The notes under the pieces were generated by a model, which was not told the origin of the DNA, did not search any database, and saw only the letters and a list, made by a program, of their open reading frames with translations. Positions 33,421-45,062 of a stretch of 64,000 nucleotides of DNA are shown here, piece after piece. This stretch comes from Bromus sterilis. Lineage: Eukaryota > Streptophyta > Magnoliopsida > Poales > Poaceae. The translations under genes and the position numbers were made by a program. Numbering within the stretch: position 1 is the stretch's first letter; each line of letters opens with the position of its first letter. The DNA lies in the NCBI GenBank assembly GCA_950022295.1, contig OX465601.1:71557501-71621500 (forward strand), in the 5' to 3' direction.

Positions 33421-35075
33421 TGTTGGATATGTGCCCTAGAGGAAAATTAATAAAGATATTTGTCACATATATATTTGTTCATAATACGTTGTATACTATG
33501 CTAGAACTGTATGAAGCGGAAACATTAATACACGTGTGGTATATAAAAACTGGGTCCCTAGTTAACTCAGGCATACTAGCTCATTGGGCAATCGATGATC
33601 AAGGTTTCTTGATCATGAGATGTGAACTGTCTATTGACAATGAGGTCATATCATTAGGAGAATGATGTGATGGACACACACCCATCTATAGCATTGCAGT
33701 GTGATCAAGTCACATAGTTCAGCATTGCGATGACTTAATAACATAGTGACTCAATCCTTAGACTGTGATGATCATACATAATTTCTATCTATTAGGATGC
33801 TTTGAGTACATCAACCGTTACACTAAAACATGGTAACCATAAAGGTGTGTCTTCGGTAATCTGAAGTAGATATGTTGAGGAGTATGAAATAGATCAGAAC
33901 GGGATTTGTCCATCCGAGTGACGGATAGGTACTCTGGGCCCACTCGGTGATATTGCATCAACAGCTAGCTAGTGACTAGGTCACATGAGATGTAATATGC
34001 ACAGACGAGTAAACATGTTTGTCAGAGACGAGGGAGAACTAGGTATTGGATACCGACGATCATACCTCGGACAAACATAGTACCGCAGCACAAAGGGATC
34101 AAGTCATATTGTTAACGATTCAACGGCGAAGAAGTTTATTCGATGGAAGCGCAGGGGGCACATCAAGGATTGTAACCAGATCCCACATGATGGTCATTGG
34201 TCAAAGAGTGTCTCGATCATGTCTATTGTTTCCCGAACCGTAGGGTGTCACCCATAAGGGCAATCGATGCATTAAGGACAGATTCGGGATCATCGGTGAA
34301 ATAAGAGAGAACACCGGAATTGTTTCGGGAGGTGCCGGAAGCTGTTCCAGATATTTTGAAAGGTTCAAAATAAAGTTTATTGATGTTTAAATATGTTTTA
34401 TTATTTAATTGATAGAATTAAATATAAAAAATGATTTAAATATTAATTAAAAAGGTGGAAAAGGCATATGGGCCTAAAGAGGCCCATGAGGGGAGAACGG
34501 GGTTTCCCCCCTTGGCCCATGGCGCCAAGGGAGGGGCCTTGGCCCCCTCCCTAGCCGCACCCTTCCCCCCTTTGGGAGTTTAGTCCCACATGGGGGAGGG
34601 AGGAGGTTCCCCCCTCCTTGGCCTATATAAGGAGGGGTAGGGTGCCCTTTTTCATCCATCCCATTGAGTTCTTTCTCTCTCTCTTTCTCCGACCTAGAGC
34701 GGACTCCCCTTGTTTGGAGTTTGCACCTGGTTGGGGGTTTCACCATCATCCAAACGTTGTCGCGCTGCCGGAATTGGGATCCGGATCAGTCTTCTTTCCG
34801 CTGCTCTTCTGGTTCGGAGCCCGGAGGGACATCGGTTGCACCGTACGTGTGTAATCCCGCGAGGCACTACACACTTCATCGCTGGAGGTTCTTCAACACG
34901 ACAGGGAGGTCGTAGGATCAGAGTCTACACCAACCACGCTCGAGGAACGTTTCCCTCTTTCGGTCTTCAAAGGTATGAACACCGATTCCTTCCGTTACAT
35001 ACATCAACATATCATAGATCTTGGGTTTGGGAATCGTAGTTGGAAAATTATTGTTTTCTGCCCCGTTCCCCAACA
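33421..35075 (+). repeat. 3' LTR of Copia A
   Basis: 1,655 bp with perfect 6-bp terminal inverted repeats (TGTTGG...CCAACA). A TATA box (TATATAA, 34624-34630) lies in a pyrimidine-rich leader context. Open frames in it overlap on both strands and are not genes. Confidence 0.9.
34624..34630 (+). promoter_or_regulatory. TATA box of A 3' LTR
   Basis: TATATAA in GGCCTATATAAGGAGGGG, followed by a CT-rich transcribed leader. Confidence 0.7.
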
Positions 35076-36395
35076 AAAATACCCACAAGCTTTGACAGTG
35101 GAGTTGTCAATTCAACCACACCTGAGATACACTTACTTGCAATAAGATATTAATAGTAACTGCGATATTGAAGTGATGGTTGCAACGGAAATAGTGGAGG
35201 TAAAACAGCGAAAGTAAAACAGAAAAAGCAAAAAACTAGTAACCAGCAGAATTAAAAACACTGTAGGCTAGGGAGATGGATGGTTGGGTGCTGCATGGAT
35301 GAGATACATCATGTATTTAACTTGGGGCAAGGCACACAGAAAAGCAATGATCATCTAGGCATATATCAAACATTAGGAATGTACCCCACAGGTAGTTGTA
35401 CGTGCTTGCAATAAGAACTTGCACAACATCTTTTGTCCTACCATCCCGCTACGAACGGGGCCAAAAGGAACTTATGGAGATTAAGGTGCTCCTGTCAAAG
35501 AGCAACCAAACAAAGCATTAACAATCAATGGATACAAGGAATCCTCAAACTATAGTCCATCCCCTTTTGTGTCTCAAGCTGTCACCTTTGGGATCGCCGG
35601 TTCCGGACTATAACAGGTGCATACAACTTGTAGATAGGATCAAGAACACAAATATATTCATGCAAACACATAGGGTTCAGATCTGAAAACATGGCACTCG
35701 GGCCCAAAGTGACAAGCATTAAGAGCAACAAGTTGAAGCAAAGATGATAAACACCAATCTAGATGATAGGCAACATTCCCCCAACAATCTGATAAACTAT
35801 TACATGATCTAGCTCATCCAATCCCTACCATCACCTTTTCCTACAGCAGGGAATTACTCACACATGGAAGGAGAAGTCATGGAGGGAGGATGGAGTGGTG
35901 ATGATGATGACGATGGCGACGATCTCCCCTCACCGTAGGCCAAAACAGCCTCTAGATTAGCCCTCCCGGAGAAGAATAGAGGGTGGCGGCGGCTCCGCGA
36001 TGAGAATTGGGAAAACGACTTCTGTTCTGGGGTTTTCTCGCCACGGGAATAAATAGGGGGAAAAGTAGGGCACCAGAGGGGGGGGGGACTCTCCCAGGCG
36101 GCCTCCTGGCGCGACTAGGGGCGGGGCCGCGCTAGCAGGGCGCCTGGGGCCCCCCTGTCTGCCCTCTGGCCCCACTTCTGGTATATTGGGCCTTCGGGTG
36201 CGTGGATTTTCTATGATTTTTCCTGGAATTTTCTGAGACACCTAAAAATCCATTTTCCTGCACATAATAAAACCATACAGACAGCTCTGCTAAAAACATT
36301 GTTAGTCCGGGTTAGTTTCGTCCAAATCATGCAAGAATGAGGGCAAAACAATAGCAAAAGTGTTTGGAAAAGTAGATACGTTTGAGATGTATCGA
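35076..36395 (-). repeat. Element F: minus-strand Gypsy LTR, cut by A
   Basis: Read on the minus strand from 36395 it starts TCGATACATCTCAAACGTATCTAC, a mutated form of the TGATACGT start common to a large Triticeae Gypsy group. It interrupts E's RNase H frame at 36396, so 36395 is an insertion edge; the possible TSD is cataa (36396-36400). The other end is cut by A at 35076 and lies off-window. It holds a GC-rich, C-run-containing block at about 36060-36180 and a trinucleotide-like GAT/GAC run at 35899-35925. No coding region. Confidence 0.75.
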
Positions 36396-36632
36396 CATAA
36401 CGCAAAGCTTTCTTTACCATCTTCCAGTGCTCTATGCCTGGATTTTCTTGATATCTACCGAGTACCCCGGTGACAAAAGCTAAGTCAGGGCGAGTGCACA
36501 CTTGTGCATACTGTAAGCTTCCAACAGCCGAAGCATATGGTTTATCTTTCATTTGATCGATCTCGTACTGGTTCTTGGGACATTGAAATTTCCCAAAACT
36601 CTCGCCCTTGACTATAGGAGCAGGAGTGGTAT
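36396..36632 (-). pseudogene. Copia E pol block 3 (RT end/RNase H start)
   Basis: An open minus-strand frame of 79 codons encoding the RT-RNase H connection (TPAPIVKGESFGKFQCP, then YASAVGSLQYAQVCTRPD, then KKALRY), typical of Copia. No stops. It is cut at 36396 by LTR F. Confidence 0.88.
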
Positions 36633-36701
36633 TGATGTCTACGCACGCTTCTATTCTTGTAGACTACGTTGGGCCTCCAAGCGCAGAGGTTTGTAGGACA
36701 G
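36633..36701 (-). repeat. 3' LTR of D, terminal 69 bp
   Basis: Matches 48731-48799 of D's 5' LTR (tgatgtctac...gtaggacag). Its last five bases, gacag, are one copy of C's TSD. Confidence 0.9.
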
Positions 36702-38320
36702 TGATGACAGCTTCTCGCCCTTCGTGGGTAGGCCCCAAGTGGAAGGCGTGATGCGGTACAACAGCAAGTTTCCCTCAGTAAAGATACAAGGTTTGTCTCC
36801 AGTAGGACTCCAGAGATGATAAGTAGGTGTTAGCGGCGCAACTGACGCGGACCTGCACACAGACACAGATAACTTTGCTCCCAACGAAGTTCATAGAGGT
36901 TGGCAATCTCTCCGGTCTTGTTGTTCACAAATGATAAAACGCAAGGGGATAATGATAGCAACTTGAAAGTAAATGCAGAAAAGTAAATATAGCTTGGAAA
37001 CAATAATGAGAATATGGACCGGGATACGTGATGTTTGCTAGTGATGTCTCTCTCCTAAAAGACGATAAAAATGCTATGCGAGGTAAACAAATTACAGAAA
37101 GGCAATTGACAGGATTAAGAACGCACCGCAATGCTAACTATGCTACAAAAGAAAGGAAGAGGTTCAAAAGCACAGGCAGTACGCCAAGGTAAGTAGACCG
37201 AAATCCATCTACATCTACTACTAATCATCCACCTTGAGATATCTATCCAGAACATCTCACTGGTATTAAGTTGCGAGCCCCACCCAAAGTGTAAACCCAA
37301 AGCAACAGACAACTGCATTAAAAAGAACTTTTCTTAAAGTAAACAATCCTTGTAACCGCGGTTACAAGCACCGTTGTTTCCCCCCTTGTGGCAACAGCAC
37401 ATCCCCTAGACTCATGTTTCTGTCACTCAAGCATGTCATCGGGGAGGCATGAACCCACAATCTAGCATAACGCTCCCTCTTGGAGTCACTACCTACTACT
37501 TGGCCAAAGTAATAAACAGCAACAGAGAGCATGCAAGAATTACTTAGGAACAAAAATATAAGAGATAAAAACCAAATATATTACTCTATCACAATCTGAA
37601 CATAATCTCATAATCCATCAAATCCGATCAAACTCAACATAGCAATAGCAGAAATATTACAAAGGTGCCTCGATCATGTAGGGCAGCTCACGAGGTCTAA
37701 ACAATGAAGATGAAAGAGGGGAGGAGAACATCACATAGCTACTGATCACGGACCCATGGTCCAAGGAAAACTACTCACGAGACATCCGAGGAGCATCCAT
37801 GGTGGAGAGGAGACTCCCAGAGGTCAATCCTCCCTCCGGCAGGGTGCCGGGAAGAGGTCTTTTGGTGCTCCCGATCTTGGAAGCGCGGCAGTGGCGGAAG
37901 AGAGGCGAGTTCGCGGAATAGGGTTCTTGTTCTGGAGTTCTCCCGTGACGGGGGATAAATAGGCGAAGGGGGGCAGCCAGAGGTGGACCAGGGGCCCCAG
38001 GCGCCCCCCCTGGCGCGGCCAGGGGTGGGCCGCGCGGGGTGGCCGCCTGGGCCCCCCTGGCCCCTCCCGGGCTTTTCTCGAAGCTTCCGTCACGCTGATT
38101 TCTTATCTGAATTTTCCCGAATTTTTCTGGTACTTTTTATATGGGGGAAAACTGAAATAGAAAAACAGCAGAAAACAGGAACTGGCACTGGGGTGCACTG
38201 AGTTAATAGGTTAGTCCAAATATGATAAAAAAATGTATGAAAGTGTATCTAGATCATAGCAATATCACACAAAACATGCATGGAGGAAGCATAAATTATC
38301 GATACGTTTTGGACGTATCA
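36702..38320 (-). repeat. 3' LTR of C
   Basis: 1,619 bp; on the minus strand starts TGATACGTCCAAAACG. A GC-rich block is at about 37960-38080. Differs from the 5' LTR by roughly 3 % in a 265-bp sample. Confidence 0.9.
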
Positions 38321-38334
38321 ACATCCCCAAGCTT
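38321..38334 (-). other. Polypurine tract of C
   Basis: On the minus strand AAGCTTGGGGATGT, directly before the LTR's TGATACG. Confidence 0.85.
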
Positions 38335-41217
38335 AATTCCTGCTCGTCCTCGAGTAGGTAAATGATAACAAGCATATTTTCTGTGGTGACATGCTAGCAA
38401 CCATAAAAGAACTTTCAAAAAGTAAATCAATCAAGGTCAGAGATTCAATTCAAGTCATAACAGGCAAGAGTCTATATTAGCATTGAAATAATTAACAAAA
38501 AGAACAAAAGTTGCAAGAGCTCTCGCTGTCCGTGACTCGAATGTCTCCAAATGGTGTTTGCGTGCAAGAAAGGAGAATAAGGAATACGAGAAAAAAAGTA
38601 TTTTTGTTGAGAACTCAATCTACTAAAGTTTCACACTTGGTCCTCTTTGGAATCTTATCTTGACTCGTCCCCAGACCACTAGCCAGGTACAAGTCAATTT
38701 GATCCACTCCTTTTCGATATTTTGAGCACTCATGCAATGGATGATCGTAAGCACGAGAGTTGACACTTAGGATGGAAAAGAGAGAAATATGGTGGAGGAG
38801 GAAGACAAAAAGGATGAGAAAGGCTCACATCAATGAGGACAATCATAGTCAAGAGATGCCAAATGATAGATATGATGTGAGGAGTAGGGATTTCCATGCA
38901 ATGGATGCACATACGAGCTAAGAAGCTCTCCAAACTATATGCATAAAGATCATCTCTATGGAGTACAAAGATATAGAGGGAGTACTAGTGTGGATCTCTC
39001 AAAAGGATAGTAGTGTTGCCCCTTTCTCTCTTTTTATTTCTTTTCCTCTTTTTTCTATTTTTTCTATTTTTTTGGTGGCCTCAATGGCTCTTTCTATTTA
39101 ACTCTCATTTGTCCTCTTTGGGATCTTTTATTTTGTCCACTTTGGGATCTTTTCCTCACTTAAGGGCAACACTCTATTTTACAAGAAGGTAAAGGAGATC
39201 TTTCACACTTTACAAGGTACTCAAAATCATAAAGAAGATGTAACTATCATGATGTATGAAATGTATGTCGCTGCCAGTGTAGCAGGAACATGTATGACAT
39301 GAAGATCAATTCATGAAGAGGTGGAAGTTGCATGGCAATGTAACTCGGAAAGGCTATGGAAATTCCTTGATAGGTAGGTATGGTGGCTGTTTTGAGGAAG
39401 GATAAAGGGAGGCATATGATGACAGAGCGTATCATGCCAAGGGTTTGGATGTACCTGCGAAGGTGGACACCAACTCTCGGAGTGAGAAGAAGGCAATGCA
39501 CGGCACGGGAAAGGCTAGCAAAATATGGGAAGGTGGAAGTGTCAACTCTCAATACTTACATTAGTCCGAAGAACTCATGCACTTATTATCGGTAACTCTC
39601 AATCTAATGAGGAGGTTCACAAAGAGACAAGTACCCCGAGGAAGAGTGTATGGGGGTTTGGTTATCCTTGCGCATCCTCGACTCATGGTACGTGAGTGTA
39701 CTCTAATATTCGACTCCTCAGAAGAGTAGTGATCTATCTAGTAGCTAGAGTTCTCAACTAGTTTTGTAGGTTTTGAAAATAAACACGGATTTCCCAAAAT
39801 ACGACACCTATCACTAATAGGCAAGAGCTCTTGACACCAAAAGTCCAAACATTACTCACAACAATGCCTCAAAACTATTGCAAGCTACTACTAAAATTAA
39901 ATAGCAACCTCAATTACCTACTTTCAAGACAAAACACAACTCAGTGCAACAACCAACTCTCTTAACAAGATAAACATGAAAACTAAAAAGAGCTGCAGCA
40001 ACAAACTAAACAAAATCCAAAGCTCTTGCTAAAGACAAACTAAGACTAAAACTAAACATGGCACTAGCTATGAAAAGATAAAGAACACACAACAGCAAAA
40101 AGATAGGCAGGAAAAATCCTATGATGTGTTCTAGATTTTGAAAGTGGAGCGTGTTTCTCTCCCACACAAAGTAAGACGGGATCTAACTTGTTATGAACAG
40201 CAAGCAAAGCTAAAGAAAACTAAAAACAAAATCAAAGAGCGAGACACTCCAAGCATAGCACATAACACATGAAGTGATAAAAATATAGTGAGACGAAGGA
40301 CGAACTGATGATGGTTGATGGAGAAGGGGATGCACGGGGGGCATCCCCAAGCTTAGACGCTCGAGTCTCCTTGAATATTTATTGGGGATGCATGGGGGCA
40401 TCCCCAAGCTTGAGCGCTTGACACTCCTGGATCTTCTTTCATCATCTTCCAACGCACACTTGAAAACTCCCTTCATACATAACTCATCATAAGCTGATTA
40501 GAGAGGTTAGTACCCTTAATAAATAAAAAAATTCTCCACTGCATATAAAGATAAACTTGAAGAGCTACTGTTTCTCAAGAGTGCCAAAAAGTTTTTGCAA
40601 AGAAAAATCAAGCTTAAGGTTTGCAAAAGTAAGGAGAGACAAAACGTGGTAGAATCTGTGAAAAACAGAACAACAGATAGTAAAGAATTTTTTAGGGGCA
40701 CTTCTGCAACTCAAATCAAAAGCTCAGAACATACGGAAGTTTCATAATTGTATAGATCATACTGTATAAAAAATTCAGCTCAAAAAGATGAACCCGGATT
40801 TTTCTGGAATTTTTTTGGTCACGAGGACAGAATCTGTTTTCTGGACAGCATGTCACAACTTTTAGTTCACTTGCCGTAAGAGGCTATAACTTGGCACAAA
40901 GCTGAAAAGTAATGATACAATGATGTTGCTACAGTAGTAACAATCATCAATACACAACAAAAGCAAAAATAAAAACCTAAATTCTTTGCGGGCTGCCTCC
41001 CGAAAGCGCTTCTTTAAAGCCATTAGCTAGGCATGATGCAAAAAGATCAAGTTGTATCAATTGAATCATTATCAAGATCATCAAAAAGCACTTCAATTGT
41101 ACAACTGGTCTTAAGAGGTCTTTTAAATAAAGGCCTAATGAAGATACTTCTAGGGAGAAAATAAAAAGGCGAAAAATCAATGGAAGATTCATTTAGAAAA
41201 TTATCAAAGAGAGGTAT
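38335..41217 (-). other. Non-coding internal region of C
   Basis: About 2.9 kb without a convincing gene; short frames occur on both strands without family resemblance. It contains a T-rich run near 39030-39080, a CTTTGGGATCTTTT unit repeated at about 39117 and 39142, and two further copies of the polypurine-like motif (minus strand AAGCTTGGGGATGCC) near 40340-40356 and 40397-40413. It is largely colinear with 45063-47800 of D. Confidence 0.75.
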
Positions 41218-41868
41218 TTATTCCAAAGTTTTCACGGTCTCAACTTCTTTGGCAATAGGTGGTTCCTTTTTAGGTCGGGGAACTTTAGGGACATAATTGA
41301 ACTTAGGTTCCCTTCTTGCCGAAGTCTCTACCTTTTTTGGTTTGATTGAGGAGAAAGTAGTTCCAAGAGTATTAATGATTCCCTCAATCTTATCTATCCT
41401 AGAAAGATACGTATCACGGGATTTGATGACCTCCAAAGTTTTGATAATATTAAGCATGGAGCTACCAAGCCTATTCAAATTCCCTTGAATCTTGCGATCC
41501 AACTCATTTATCCTAGCTATACTTGGTATTTCTAACTCTATCTTTTCAAGTTTCTTCATAATGTGAGATAGAGTCATATCTTCTTTTATGCTAGCAATAG
41601 GGAGATTTCCAACAAGATTTTCAATAACACTAAGAGACTCCCAAGTCGGAGCTTCTAGAAAATTCCCATTGATAGCAGTATCTAATATAAACCTATTCCA
41701 AGGAGCAATCCCAACATAAAAATTTCTAAGCAGGATAGTAGTGGATTGCTTCTTGGTGGCTCTTATTTGAGAATCATTAATTCTATAACAAGCATCTTTT
41801 AAACTTTCTCCACCTTTTTGTTTAAAGGTGAGAACCTCCGTCTCAACAAAGGCAGAAGGACCAGACAT
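41218..41868 (-). CDS. Gag-like ORF of element C (216 residues)
   Basis: Minus-strand frame from ATG at 41868 (MSGPSAFVETEVLTF) to 41218. An upstream in-frame ATG at 41922 would add 18 hydrophobic residues, but the 41868 start matches what I know of this family. The N-terminal region (SLKDACYRINDSQ, LLRNFYVGI, WNRFILDTAINGNF) resembles the gag of TGATACGT-type Gypsy elements. Residues about 110-180 are helical and probably coiled-coil, and the C-terminus is Lys/Pro-rich. There is no CCHC knuckle and no pol follows. The frame is intact, unlike most coding DNA here. It starts about 140 bp after the primer site, as expected for gag. Confidence 0.72.
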   Translation of the reverse strand: MSGPSAFVETEVLTFKQKGGESLKDACYRINDSQIRATKKQSTTILLRNFYVGIAPWNRFILDTAINGNFLEAPTWESLSVIENLVGNLPIASIKEDMTLSHIMKKLEKIELEIPSIARINELDRKIQGNLNRLGSSMLNIIKTLEVIKSRDTYLSRIDKIEGIINTLGTTFSSIKPKKVETSARREPKFNYVPKVPRPKKEPPIAKEVETVKTLE

Positions 41869-42006
41869 AATGAAAGCTAGCAAGATAAATATATTTTTTG
41901 TAATTTTTGATAAAAGACACAAAGATAAAAACTGAAAGATAAACTAACAAGACTGAAAAACAAAGGTAAAGGGTAGTGTGCAACTCCCCTATCTTAGCAC
42001 TTGGAG

Positions 42007-42025
42007 TCCCCCGGCAACGTCGCCA
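42007..42025 (-). other. Primer-binding site of C (tRNA-Asp type)
   Basis: Minus strand TGGCGACGTTGCCGGGGGA, close to the tRNA-Asp site of Triticeae Gypsy elements. It lies about 11 bases inside the 5' LTR end. Confidence 0.75.
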
Positions 42026-42036
42026 GAAATTGCTCT

Positions 42037-43669
42037 TGATGACGGCTTCTCTCCCTTCGTTGGTAGGACCCAAGTGGAAGGCGTGATGCGGTACAGCAGC
42101 AAGTTTCCCTCAGTAAAGATACCAAGGTTTGTCTCCAGTAGGACTCCAGAGATGATAAGTAGGTGTCAGCGGCGCAACTGACGCGGACCTGCACACATAC
42201 ACAGATAACTTTGCTCCCAACGAAGTTCAGAGAGGTTGTCAATCTCTCCGGTCTTGTTGTTCACAAATGATAAAACGCAAGGGGATAATGATAGAAACTT
42301 GAAAGTAAATGCAGAAAAGTAAATATAGCTTGGAAACAATAATGAGGATATGGACCGGGATACGTGATGTTCGCTAGTGATGTCTCTCTCCCAAAAGACG
42401 ATAAAAATGCTATGCGAGGTAAAAAAATTACAGAAAGGCAATTGACAGGATTAAGAACGCACCGCAATGCTAACTATGCTACAAAAGAAAGGAAGAGGTT
42501 CAAAAGCACAGGCAGTACGCCAAGGTAAGTAGACCGAAATCCATCTGCATCTACTACTAATCATCCACCTTGAGATATCTATCCAGAACATCTCGCTGGT
42601 ATTAAGTTGCGAGCCCCACCCAAAGTGTAAACCCAAAGCAACATACAACTGCATTAAAAAGAACTTTGCGTAAAGTAAACAATCCTTGTAACCGCGATTA
42701 CAAGCACCGTTGTTTTCCCCCTTGTGGCAACAGCACAAGCCCTAGACACATGTTTCTGTCACTCAAGCATGTCATCGGGAAGGCATGAACCCACAATCTA
42801 GCACAACGCTCCCTCTTGGAGTCACTACCTACTACTTGTCCAAAGTAATAAACAGCAACGGAGAGCATGCAAGAATTAATTACTTAGGAACAAAAATATA
42901 AGAGATAAAAACCAAATATATTACTCTATCACAATCTGAACATAATCTCATAATCCATCAGATCCGATCAAACTCAACATAGCAATAGCAGAAATATTAC
43001 AAAGGTGCCTCGATCATGTAGGGAAGCTCACGAGGTCTAAACAATGAAGATGAAAGAGGGGAGGAGAACATCACATAGCTACTGATCACGGACCCACGGT
43101 CCAAGGAAAACTACTCACGAGACATCCGGGGAGCATCCATGGTGGAGAGGAGACTCCCGGAGGTCAATCCTCCCTCCGGCAGGGTGCCGGGAAGAGGTCT
43201 TCTGGTGCTCCCGATCTTGGAAGCGCGGCGGCGGCGGAACAGAGGCGAGTTCGCGGAATAGGGTTCTTGTTCTGGAGTTTTCCCGTGATGGGGGATAAAT
43301 AGGCGAAGGGGGGCAGCCAGAGGTGGACCAGGGGCCCCAGGCGCCCCCTGGCGCGGCCAGCGGTGGGGCCGCTCCGGGTGGCCGCCTGGGCCCCCCTGTC
43401 CCCCCTCTGGCCCCTCCCGGGCTTTTCTCGAAGCTTCCGTCACGCTGATTTTTTATCTGAATTTTCCCGAATTTTTCTGGCACTTTTTATATGGGGGGAA
43501 ACTGAAATAGAAAAACAGCAGAAAACAGGAACTGGCACTGGGGTGCACTGAGTTAATAGGTTAGTCCAAATATGATCAAAAATGTATGAAAGTGTATCTA
43601 GATCATAGCAATATCACACAAAACATGCATGGAGCGAGCAGAAATTATCGATACGTTTTGGACGTATCA
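42037..43669 (-). repeat. 5' LTR of C
   Basis: 1,633 bp, minus strand TGATACGTCC...GCCGTCATCA. The first part read on the minus strand (U3) resembles the LTRs of D; the rest does not. Confidence 0.9.
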
Positions 43670-43674
43670 GACAA

Positions 43675-45048
43675 CAACCATTTCCCTGAAGTGGATGACC
43701 AAAGGTTTATCGAACTCAGGGAAGTAGAGGTTGAAGATGGTCTCTCTCAAGCAATCCTACAATTAAGATACAAGAAGTCTCTTGTGTCCCCAACACACCT
43801 AATACAACTAGGAGTTGTATAGGTGCACTAGTTCGGCGAAGAGATGGTAAAATATGGGTGATAGGTGTGGCAAAGCAAGGTAATATAAATCTGTAATAAA
43901 AAGTGCAGCAAGCAAACATGTGACAAAAGTGAGCACAAACGGTGTAACAATGGTGGAAACAAGGCCTAGGCTTCAAACTTTCACTAGTGGCAACTCTCAA
44001 CAACATTAACATAGTCTAATCAAATGATATTTCCCATAAAAGATGCAATGAAGACGCACTCGGAGGTCATTCCTTTGTGGTCAAGAGAGGACGAGAATTA
44101 TGTAGGGCTACAAAAGCACACCTCAAAGTTCATAGTTCTCAATCTATGGATTTCCCAATGTCACCGCGGCCATCCAAAGAGAGTACCACAATCACCACAA
44201 CATATCTCAAGGATAGTCAAAGACAAGCACCAAGAGACTCTCAATCTTAAATCAACACACAAAAGAGGAAATCACTCATGAAAATATTCTTCTAATCCAT
44301 GTCCAATAGACCGATGTCACCATGGTCTCGGGGATTATACTAGATAAGGTCAAGTGAGTACATCAATCCAATACATAGAGGAAGGGGAAATATCATGGGA
44401 TCACCCTAGATTAACATAGCATATGATCACAACGAAGATCACATCATGGGTGAGAGAATTTACCACATAGCTACTGGTAGAAACCTCAGCCCCGAGGAGG
44501 GACTACTCCCTCATCATGGAGGGAGGAAGCAACGTCGATGGAGATGAATCCGGGGGCACTTCCCCGTACCGGAATTCTGGTCCCCCGAAGCTTGTCGATG
44601 GTGGCGACGGAGATCAGAATTTCTTCTGGAGAAAAGGGGTCTGGAATCAGGGTTTTTTGCGACGGGTGTATAAATAAGAGCCAAGGGGGGCCACCAGGGG
44701 AGTTCCCAGTCGCCCACGAGGCCACCCGGCGCAGCTAAGACCTAGGTCGCGCAGGGTTGCCTCCTGGGCACCAGGTGGGTCCCCTCTGGCCCTTCTTCGG
44801 TGAATCCGGAAGCTTCCGGAACGCTGATTTTTTATCTGATTTTCCCGAATTTTTGGAGTACTTTTAATATGGGGGAAACCTGAAATAGAAAAAAAAGCAG
44901 AAAACAGGAACTGGCACTAGGGTGCACTAAGTTAAAAAGTTAGTCCAAATATGATCAAAAGTGTATGAAAGTGTATCTAGATCATAGCAATATCACACAA
45001 AACATGCATGGAGCAAGCAAAAATTATCGATACGTTTGGGACGTATCA
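43675..45048 (-). repeat. 3' LTR of D, main part
   Basis: Continues D's LTR from the C insertion to its inner end (minus strand TGATACGTCCCAAACG). Aligns with 48805-50188. Confidence 0.9.
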
Positions 45049-45062
45049 ACATCCCCAAGCTT
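45049..45062 (-). other. Polypurine tract of D
   Basis: Minus strand AAGCTTGGGGATGT next to the LTR; identical to C's. Confidence 0.85.

Larger units (their letters stand above)
2757..35075 (+). mobile_element. Element A: Copia retrotransposon, 5' end off-window, split by B
   Basis: A Copia element whose visible parts are 2757-6333 (gag-pol) and 33205-35075 (end of pol, polypurine tract, 3' LTR). The two parts join at the acagc target-site duplication of B (6329-6333 and 33205-33209), and the RNase H reading frame continues correctly across it. The order gag, protease, integrase, RT, RNase H is diagnostic of Copia. The 5' LTR, primer site and gag N-terminus lie left of the window beyond Y/X. 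The right end abuts LTR F at 35076, so A is inserted in F; the candidate TSD is aaaat (35076-35080), with its partner out of view. The LTR start resembles the Angela/WIS/BARE type, which is only a tentative family label. Confidence 0.85.
36702..43669 (-). mobile_element. Element C: non-autonomous Gypsy (TGATACGT type)
   Basis: Minus-strand, 6,968 bp: 5' LTR 42037-43669, tRNA-Asp-type primer site, internal region with one gag-like ORF, polypurine tract, 3' LTR 36702-38320. TSD gacag (36697-36701) / gacaa (43670-43674), one mismatch. D's LTR sequence is continuous across it. There is no protease, RT, RNase H or integrase, so any movement would need proteins from an autonomous relative. Confidence 0.9.

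Noticed and set aside
34474..35039. Several frames in the 3' LTR of A
   Set aside because: LTR leader sequence; frames overlap in three registers and both strands.
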